Assembly: GCA_013176395.1 (NCBI GenBank)
Contig: JABMLP010000016.1
Span: 496,001 to 560,000 of the forward strand
Reading direction: 5' to 3'
Length of the DNA stretch: 64,000 bases
Source: Venturia oleaginea
Lineage: Eukaryota; Ascomycota; Dothideomycetes; Venturiales; Venturiaceae
This document shows, one piece after another, positions 56,648-64,000 of this stretch. The notes under the pieces are model-generated. The model was not told where the DNA came from. It did not search any database and saw only the letters and a list, made by a program, of their open reading frames with translations. Made by a program: the position numbers and the translations under genes. The first letter of the stretch is position 1. Every line of letters starts with the position of its first letter.

Positions 56648-59320
56648 ATGACTTTGATGTCCAGCGACTACCCAGTATCGAACTCTCGTGGTCCCGCCAG
56701 CATCAGCTCAGGCATGCCTACCCCCGATAGCTCGCCCAAACAGGGCTTCAGCTCTATCGTCGACTCTCTCGACTTTGGCGACGAGCAAAAGACTCTTCTT
56801 GATGAGCTGGACAAGCTCCGTGAATATGGTGTCGACAAATATATCGAATTGCCCCAGCTCATTGTCGTTGGAGATCAATCATCCGGAAAATCTTCAGTTT
56901 TGGAAGCCATCACAGAACTTCCATTTCCAAGATCATCCATCCGATGCACGCGCTTTGCGACGCAAATCAAACTTCGCCACACTCCAGATGTCTCTCTCCG
57001 AGTCGGCATCATTCCAGACCCAAAGAGGACACAAGCAGAACGCCAAAGACTCGCTTCTTTCCCATCGACATTTCCGCCAGACACTTCCTTCTCGGACATC
57101 ATGGCTCTTGCAGACAAATACATTGTACCCGACAATAATTCCTCCTTTTGCTCCAAGGACGTCTTCAGTATCGAATTCACTGGACCGAACAAGCCTCATC
57201 TCACTGTTGTGGATCTTCCCGGCTTGATCCAGGCAGCCAACAACTACCAAAGTCAAGCCGATGTTGATAGTATCAAAGATCTTGCGTACAGCTATATGCG
57301 TAATCCAAGAACTATCATCCTCAGCATCGTCTCTGCGGCTTCTGATCTCGAGCTTCAGCCTGTACTAGCACGTGAGGCGCGTCAATTCGATCCATCTGGG
57401 GCTCGCACTTTGGGAATCATCACCAAGCCCGATAAGACGGAAACGCCTGAACGAGAGGCCCAGTTTCTCGAGTTGGCCAGAAACGAAAACATCAAGTTCA
57501 AGTTGGGCTGGCACGTCCTGCGGAATCGAGCCCCGAGTGAAATGGATGCTACCCCAGAACAACGAAAGAAGACCGAAAAGGCTTTCTTCGCTCCACCATC
57601 GAATTGGAGCAAGCTTGGTTCTGATAGCTACGGAATTGAGCCACTTCGGATCAAGCTCAGCAGAGAGCTTGTGAAGCACGTCCTTGCAGAGATGCCCCAT
57701 GTTCAGAGGGAGATCCGCAGCAAACTTGATGAAGTACGCAGTCAGCTGGAAAAGATGGGTGATCGCAAAGATGAACCTTCGGAGATGCGTGATGAATTGA
57801 GGAAACTCATGGACATGAGCGGTGCCCTTACTCGCACGGCTCTCGATGGACAATACGCGGATCTTTACGGACCACCATTCTTCCATCCCACCCCACCTTC
57901 GCCTACAGAAGCTATTAGGAAGCTCAGGGCGAGACTTGTCATACAGCACGAATCATTCGCTGCGGAGATGAACGCTATGGGTCATTTAGTTGACATAATT
58001 GAGGATGGCTCGTCTTCAGGGGCACCCTCGGGATACAGCTCTCATCCTCGCCGAATGACCCGACAAGAGTTCATCCGACAACATGTTGAACCATTACTCA
58101 ATGCAAGTCCCGGTTTGGAATTGCGTATGGATAAAAATCCACTTCTTGTGTACACATTGTTCCGAAACTACTCTCAGGGCTGGGATGGAATCGCGACGAA
58201 TCACATCAACGAAGTGCAAAACATTTGCAACGATTTCTTGCAAGAAGTAGTGGATTTTGTATTCCCACAAGATATGCGTGACAGAGCGTGGGCTGCTTTT
58301 GTCGAGGAGCGAATGGAGCAACGATTGGATGGAGCCTACGCGGAAGCTCAAAAGCTTTTCAAGGATAGGACCAGGGCAGCCAAGCCATACGACCTCGTTC
58401 ACGAGCAGAAGGTGCTGGATTGGGTCGCTAAGAGGAACCAACAACGTCAGCAAGCAGCCAGTGAGGCTGTAGCCAACGGATCCTCCAGCGCTCTCAATCC
58501 GAATGCCTTTCTCAGCGACTTTGCTCCAGACAACTTTCTCCAAAAGATGCTCGTATACTACGAGCTTACTAGGTCGACCTTCATCAGCAACCTCATTGTC
58601 CAATGTTGCGAGCGTCACTTGGTCGATGAATTAGACCGGCTTTTCTCCATTATTCGAGTCATGGAACTTGATGATGAAGCAGTAGTTGAGATTTGTGAGG
58701 AGGATCCCGCCAATCGACAGGTCCGCGTCGATCTACGCAACAAACGCCGCATTCTTGAAGCTGGAGACCGCATCTGCCGCAAATACATGGCGCGTCGCGA
58801 CCTCAAGCTTGACCCTGAGCTTCGAACTTCAACGACCGGAGCTACACGAGGATCCGATGCCGACCCTGCAGCCAACCGTAACCAGCCTGGGCGACCTGCA
58901 GCGGCTCGACGACAACGCCGCGAAGTGCCACCTCAGGTTCTCCAACAACCTCCGGTTCCCACGTACGCTGAACCACAGGAATCTTACCAATCAGCTCAGG
59001 CACCAACGACCCCTGCCCCCATTCAGAGAGCTACCAGTCGCGCAACGGTCGATGGCCAGCGCCTAAGCGCCAATATGAGCACAGTGGAAGATTCTTATGC
59101 TCCTTCATCGCGATATGACAGCCACCGTCAAGCAGAACCAACTCCCAACTACGGGCGCTACGACCCACGTGGAAATGAGAGTGAAGGAGGGTATGTAGTT
59201 CCTCCACCTCCACCACGACCAACAGGTCAGCCACCGATTCCACCGAAGAGACCGGATGACCATGAGGAGCAGAGAAGAAGTGGAGGTGGCTTGAGGCAGG
59301 TGTTTGGACGGAAGCCTTAG
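56648..59320 (+). CDS. Dynamin-like GTPase with proline-rich tail
   Basis: Intronless; 890 residues from ATG 56648 (MTLMSSDYP), with an ATG three codons later equally possible. The GTPase domain has G1 GDQSSGKS (75-82), the switch-1 RCTRFAT, G3 DLPG (189-192) and G4 TKPD (259-262). A helical dynamin middle region and a GED-like stretch (HLVDELDRLFSIIRVMELDD) follow. The last ~130 residues are disordered, with a Pro-rich end (YVVPPPPPRPTGQPP, PPKRPDD) that could bind SH3 domains. Such Mx/Vps1-like fungal dynamins remodel membranes, but this subgroup lacks a visible PH domain and is distinct from Vps1 and Dnm1 in its extended tail. The N-terminal 45 residues are disordered and Ser/Pro-rich. Confidence 0.9.
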   Translation: MTLMSSDYPVSNSRGPASISSGMPTPDSSPKQGFSSIVDSLDFGDEQKTLLDELDKLREYGVDKYIELPQLIVVGDQSSGKSSVLEAITELPFPRSSIRCTRFATQIKLRHTPDVSLRVGIIPDPKRTQAERQRLASFPSTFPPDTSFSDIMALADKYIVPDNNSSFCSKDVFSIEFTGPNKPHLTVVDLPGLIQAANNYQSQADVDSIKDLAYSYMRNPRTIILSIVSAASDLELQPVLAREARQFDPSGARTLGIITKPDKTETPEREAQFLELARNENIKFKLGWHVLRNRAPSEMDATPEQRKKTEKAFFAPPSNWSKLGSDSYGIEPLRIKLSRELVKHVLAEMPHVQREIRSKLDEVRSQLEKMGDRKDEPSEMRDELRKLMDMSGALTRTALDGQYADLYGPPFFHPTPPSPTEAIRKLRARLVIQHESFAAEMNAMGHLVDIIEDGSSSGAPSGYSSHPRRMTRQEFIRQHVEPLLNASPGLELRMDKNPLLVYTLFRNYSQGWDGIATNHINEVQNICNDFLQEVVDFVFPQDMRDRAWAAFVEERMEQRLDGAYAEAQKLFKDRTRAAKPYDLVHEQKVLDWVAKRNQQRQQAASEAVANGSSSALNPNAFLSDFAPDNFLQKMLVYYELTRSTFISNLIVQCCERHLVDELDRLFSIIRVMELDDEAVVEICEEDPANRQVRVDLRNKRRILEAGDRICRKYMARRDLKLDPELRTSTTGATRGSDADPAANRNQPGRPAAARRQRREVPPQVLQQPPVPTYAEPQESYQSAQAPTTPAPIQRATSRATVDGQRLSANMSTVEDSYAPSSRYDSHRQAEPTPNYGRYDPRGNESEGGYVVPPPPPRPTGQPPIPPKRPDDHEEQRRSGGGLRQVFGRKP

Positions 59321-60712
59321 TGGTTTGTCGTCGTATGGTATAATGGGACTTTCGTGAGACTGGAAATACGAATTGGTGTTGTCGAAATTGAATGCGTGTA
59401 TTGATAGCGTTTCGACCTGCTTTTTCTGGCGACGGCAACAAACTGATTGCGTCTGCTTTTGATACCTGATAGATTTTGTAGAGTAGATTGCATTGGAATG
59501 AGATATGAGTTGCTTTGGCCTCTTTTTTCTTATCTTTAAGTCTCCTCTATTCTACTTGGGTCTGCCGATAAAGAATGATGATTGTGGAAAGTGATCGATA
59601 TCAAATATGACTTCAGGGGGCTGAGGAACAGTATCTTAACACGTTTATTCTTGTGGACTCGGATAAATAAGATGCTTTATTTCTACTCAGCGAAAACGGT
59701 ACCAGTCCTAAGGGATATCTATAGCAGAGAAGGGCGATTTGAATTGTCATTTTTTGGCGTAAGGTGAGAGTATGAGGTTACATATTATTAATACAATAAC
59801 TCTTCGTTGAGGTTGAGGTCGAGGTCTAGTTTTCATTTCGATAAGAGGGGATGATGGGGGATTTAGTTTCAATCTAACGGGATTGAATATTCCATCTTCA
59901 TCCGTAGATGTTTGGAAACCGGGATTGCGTCGTTCGTATTGATTTTGCACTATCTAGAAGGTTCTGGGTGATGGATAAGGGGTCTGGTGATTGGTGTGGT
60001 TTTGAAGTGCGGGCTTGGCTGCTGCTATGTGATATCTTGGGTGTGATTTGGTAAACGTTGAGCAGACTTTGATTCTAAATTCCCAGTTCTGAAGTCGGTT
60101 TGGTTTAGCAGTGAGAACGGGACGAGGGAATTCAGAGCCGAGTTACTACTTTGGGGTGCTTGGTTGTCTCCAGTGTTATCTTTGAGCCGAACATGGAAAC
60201 TGTACACGTCACTATCAGCTAACTCTTATTACACCAGATCAAGAAAGCAGATTGAAAAGAGCATAATCGCTGGAGCCGTGATAAATCATCTCCACCTGTC
60301 TTGAAGGATAATGGCTATGTACAAATATCTAGTCCACTCAAGTGACCATGCCGAGTGAGATGAATAAGGATATTCGTGCTCAGAAGTAACAATCTTTTCC
60401 CGTTGCATAATCAGTTCTCGAGCACCCTCCTCGAGCCTGTTTCCACTCGGATACACTGTGCTCTTTCGGAGGGAATAGATCTAAATGACCTAAAAGATTT
60501 CTCTTTGTATCCATCATAAGTGAACACTTTACCAAATCCTCCGATCTTTGATCTGCCAGAAACGGGTCTGAGCAGCGAGTCATCGCCATGTCCCGTCGTG
60601 CCATGAAGATTAGAACTGTAGCAACCAGATATGCATTAGTTTTCTGATACCAATTTTGCCAGTGACTATGTCGTATCTCGCCCAGATGTTAGTGTAACCA
60701 GCTGATATCGAT
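59321..60712. other. Intergenic, convergent 3' ends
   Basis: Between the dynamin-like gene and the minus-strand 2EXR-like gene. No gene or repeat seen. Confidence 0.5.
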
Positions 60713-62148
60713 TCAAGCATCAACCACACCCATCTGCGCTTCCATCTCACAATACTTTTTCTGCTCCGCCTTACGGAAGGCGAATCGCTCTCGCGCAAAT
60801 GTCTCATCCCGAGCCTTCATGATTTTGATAGCAACGCTGGGATTGGCATCCTTGTTCATTGTATATCGCATATTGTCGAGGTACTTGGTAGGAAGATCAC
60901 CTCTCAGCTTTAAGTACTCCACACGTCCCGCAAGTTTCAAAAGCGGGTCAAGGAGGCCCAACGCTTCAACCGGAAATCGTTGTCCTTGGGCTCCGTTGAA
61001 GAATTGTTCATCGCTGGGTGAACGTGTGAGAGCAACGACGGAACCCATTGCGGTCGTGATTGGCATCTGAAAGTTATGATTGGGATAATGAGGGTCTTTG
61101 ATAAACGGAGCGCTCAGTAGTTCACCCACTCTTCCACCAAAGGTATTGGCGAATTTGACGTCTAGTGTCTTTAAATTGACGTCGTGCTTGAGCAGGACCT
61201 TGACGATATCTCCCACACGGTTGCGGAGTCTGTTCAGTTCTTTCTTATAATGTTTGTCCCATGGGTAAAGTTCTTCGTTGGCTTTGATCGCTATCATGAC
61301 GTGTTTGAGGCTTCGAATGTTCCGGGGAGCGATCAGACATGGAGACTTGGGAGCATCGCAACTAGCAAGGTTGCAGTTCCAGAAGGCGCGGCCGCGAGGA
61401 CGTTCGGTGTCGATCAAGATGCCGAAGGTGTTTTGTGAGTAGAGAACTTCGGAGGCCTCGCTGTGTAGCTGTTTGTTGGCAAGTAGGAGGCCTAGGTTGT
61501 CGCTTATGGCCTTTCCCCCTGCGGGACGACCTCCGAGTGAACAGTCAGATCTAGTGCCACCTGCCATAGTTTGTTAGCCTGATTGAGAAGTGTTGTTGGT
61601 CGGACTAACAAGATCCACTTATGGAGAAGCACAGAGAAAATTGCATTCATCATATTTCCCCATTTGTTTGTGCAGAGTGGTCATGGATTGGACTCGAATT
61701 TATTTACAAGAAGCCAAGCCCATGAATCTACATATTAAAGGGGCCGAAAAATAAGCTTACCTGGAAATATCATAGCCATCTCCATCGTGAGATCGATATG
61801 AGCCTGACGAATCAACTCAGGCATGGTACTTGTAGGTTTTGCGGCATCTCCGTTTTCACCTAACATCGCGTCTGTGATGGGGAGTTGCATGGCAGTGGTA
61901 AAGATTCGGTCGCGAAGCTCTCTGGGCAATTTTCCGAACAATCCACAAGAAGTCTTGCTTCCAGTTGGTGGCGTCCCATCGAATAGAAGCTCTCCTTGCT
62001 CAGTGCTCCAACCATTGCACGTTGCTGGACATGTCAGGTGAGGTGGATTGCCGAGAGGATCCATAAGCTGCTCCCTATATCGGAATGAACAGAATGGAAT
62101 GTAGCCTTCGGTGAATCCCATGAAAAAGTCTGGGTCTGGTGGTGACAT
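60713..62148 (-). CDS. 2EXR/F-box-like protein
   Basis: Two minus-strand exons, 62148-61761 and 61560-60713, encode 411 residues; the intron is 200 bases, long for this window, but the join is in phase (CCA G|GT). The motif CGLFGKLPRELRDRIFTTAM is the opening of the 2EXR/F-box-like domain common in mould proteins. Next come LLLANKQLHSEASEVLYSQN, another hallmark (N..L..E...VLY..N), a RNIRSLKHVMI strand and a long helical C-terminus with a basic tail (FAFRKAEQKKY). Such proteins are thought to act as substrate adaptors, but targets are unknown. The reading frame continues upstream of ATG 62148 through a single TGA (62164-62166) into another 57 residues starting MAAPIGYIDG. Confidence 0.75.
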
Positions 62149-62163
62149 CAGTCTCTTGCCTCG

Positions 62164-62337
62164 TCAATCCATTTTCGACAAACCTAATATCCTGGGTTGC
62201 TCTGGCGGCGACTCAACTGACAAACCACTCAGATGGACATCACTTCCTCTATCCACTGAAGATGCTGACGCAGGTGATGGTGGGCGCGGGGGACCAAGTA
62301 TGGCCTTTCCATCAATGTATCCAATTGGAGCGGCCAT
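62164..62337 (-). other. In-frame upstream extension of the 2EXR-like gene, closed by one TGA
   Basis: ATG 62337 opens a 57-residue frame (MAAPIGYIDGKAILGPPRPP onward to ILGLSKMD) that ends at TGA 62166-62164. It is in the same frame as the 2EXR-like gene starting 15 bases later. Read as an extension it would add a Pro/Ser-rich N-terminus; read as it stands it is an upstream ORF. Confidence 0.45.
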
Positions 62338-63040
62338 TGATTCCTTGATGGTGGTGTTGAGGTGTTGAGGTGAGGTTGGGGTGGATGGAGTCTCCTGTAG
62401 TTTCAATGTGATTGATATGCGAGATTTATGATTATGCGGCCTCCCGCGCTCAACGGTCAAAGCTGTTACCCGACTTGTGTTTAGTGCTGTCTGGCTGCTG
62501 AGATTAGGTCCTATAATTGAGTGGGTAGAAAGGCCTTGGAGTATCAGAAGCATCCCTTGGACGTGTCAATCATCACATAAAGCAAGTAATATACTTACTG
62601 CAGAAATCTGACAGGTTTCGACCACCCATGGACGAATGATATGGAAGCCAAGTCATCTCTATCTGCTGCCATAGTTTTGGTCTTGTCCAATACGCGAAGA
62701 CATGTGCTCCAGTCGTCGCCATGTTGTGCAGGCCGAAGTGGTCCAAGAGTATTATCACTATAGAAAGGTTGGCTTGTGGATCATCGCCAGGTTCACAATA
62801 GAACATGTCTGATGCTAATCTCGGCCGGGCCTGACATTTTCTCTCCCGGGATCAAATGGCTGTCATCGGTTGATGCAGGTGGATTATGGTGATAGTAAAT
62901 TGATGATAAAAGAACTGGGATCAAAACACGTCGTATGTTGTACGAGTAGTTGTTCTACACGATGACAAAGGTACCGAATAGGACCGAATAGTCCTTCTCC
63001 CCACTCTCGTCGCGCTACGTCACGTCTCTATCTCACCCTT
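62338..63040. other. Intergenic
   Basis: Divergent promoter region between the 2EXR-like gene and the aldo/keto reductase. The 77-codon open frame at 62573-62806 has no support. Confidence 0.45.
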
Positions 63041-64000
63041 ATGGCCAGCTATCGAGTGTTACGCGCTCCAGCTGGCACTGTCAGACTGCTCACAAACAAT
63101 CAACCATTCCGCCGCCAATACACCATGAACTTCCAAGGACTAGCCAGCGAGAAGCTCGGCATCACTGGCAACCCACCCTTCATCTACGGAACAGCATGGA
63201 AGAAGGAGGACAGCACAAGGCTCGTCACCGAAGCTATATCTGCAGGCTTCAGAGCAATTGACACTGCTGCTCAGCCCAAACACTATCGGGAAGAGCTCGT
63301 GGGAGATGCTCTCAGGAATTGTTTCGAAAATGGCATCCTGAAGAGGGAGCAGATATTTGTAAGAAATCTGGCCCAATTAATTACTATTCGAACGACATCA
63401 TAAATGGACTTCATCGACTAAAAATCAACAGATCCAAACCAAGTTCACCCCTCCCAATGGCCAAGACAAAAGCAACATGCCCTACGATCATTCAGCCCCT
63501 CTCGAACAACAAATCCACACATCCGTAGCCTCCTCGCTAGAAAATCTACGGCCAGAAGCAACCCTAGCCTCCATAACAGATTCATACATCGATTCCCTCA
63601 TAATCCACTCCCCATACCAAACCGCACAGAAAACAATAGCTGTTTACAGGCTACTCGAGACCTACGTACCGGAACGCGTTCGAAGCTTGGGTATCTCCAA
63701 CATCTACGATCTCGAGCACCTGAAAGCCGTTTACGATGAAGTCGAAATCAAGCCCTCTTTCGTTCAAAATCGGTTCTACCCACAGACAAAACATGACGTG
63801 GAGCTGCGGAAATACTGTCAAGAGAAGGGCATCGTGTATCAGTCATTCTGGACTTTGACCGGCAACCCGAAGCTATTAGCCAGCGAGCCAGTTCAGTCAC
63901 TCAGCAAGCTGGCGAGTGTGTCGAAAGAGGTGGCGCTGTACTCTTTGGTAATATCCCTGGGCATCGCTCCACTCAATGGAACCACCAATACCGGCAGGAT
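63041..64000 (+). CDS. Aldo/keto reductase, 3' end outside the window
   Basis: Exon 1 63041-63358 and exon 2 from 63432 to beyond the window edge; the intron joins IF|IQTKFTPPNG in phase 0. The AKR barrel shows FIYGTAWKKED, the catalytic AIDTAAQPKHYREE (Asp and Tyr), the Lys in QTKFTPP and the His in DSLIIHSPY, then VRSLGISNIYDLEHL and FVQNRFYP. It should reduce aldehydes or ketones with NADPH. About 295 residues are visible; the final helices and cofactor-binding end are missing. The N-terminal 28 residues (MASYRVLRAPAGTVRLL, ending FRRQYT) are basic, hydroxylated and free of acid residues, like a mitochondrial presequence. A second ATG (63125) just after them could make a cytosolic form. 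Confidence 0.88.

Overview
This window looks like chromosomal DNA of a filamentous ascomycete (Pezizomycotina). The genes carry many short introns of about 48-60 bases with GTAAGT-like donors and CTAAC-like branch sites. The gene content is typical of moulds: hybrid histidine kinase, MFS and OPT transporters, Zn(II)2Cys6 and ATF-type bZIP regulators, M28 peptidase, and a Fot1/pogo transposon relic. Nothing here fixes the species; a leotiomycete-like fungus is only a guess. All exon joins below were worked out by hand from splice signals and reading-frame phase.

Left part (0-16.3 kb): a secreted Lys/Asp-repeat protein, a cyclic phosphodiesterase, a hybrid histidine kinase with a tandem repeat inside its dimerisation domain, a glyoxalase II, then a trio formed by an MFS exporter, a PSD-like (PsiD-type) decarboxylase and a convergent OPT transporter. 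The trio is a plausible small-molecule locus, although no further tailoring gene is visible.

Middle part (16.3-40.8 kb): gene-poor and rich in damage. It holds a chitin-binding/But2 protein with a frameshifted start and four copies of one BTB/POZ family: one intact, one without an ATG, one broken by an inverted repeat, one with nonsense codons. It also holds a Zn(II)2Cys6 gene with an inverted partial copy beside it and a minisatellite. Embedded among these are a bZIP gene, a Sec2-domain gene and an M28 aminopeptidase.

Right part (40.8-64 kb): mostly conserved cell biology. It contains a 1246-residue disordered protein, the fatty-acid elongation dehydratase PHS1, a RING/SIM protein, a tail-anchored-looking repeat protein with a Fot1-like element just behind it, the splicing factor Prp19, a dynamin-like GTPase, a 2EXR/F-box-like protein with an in-frame stop near its N-terminus, and the first two thirds of an aldo/keto reductase cut by the window edge.

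No tRNA, rRNA or CRISPR was found.
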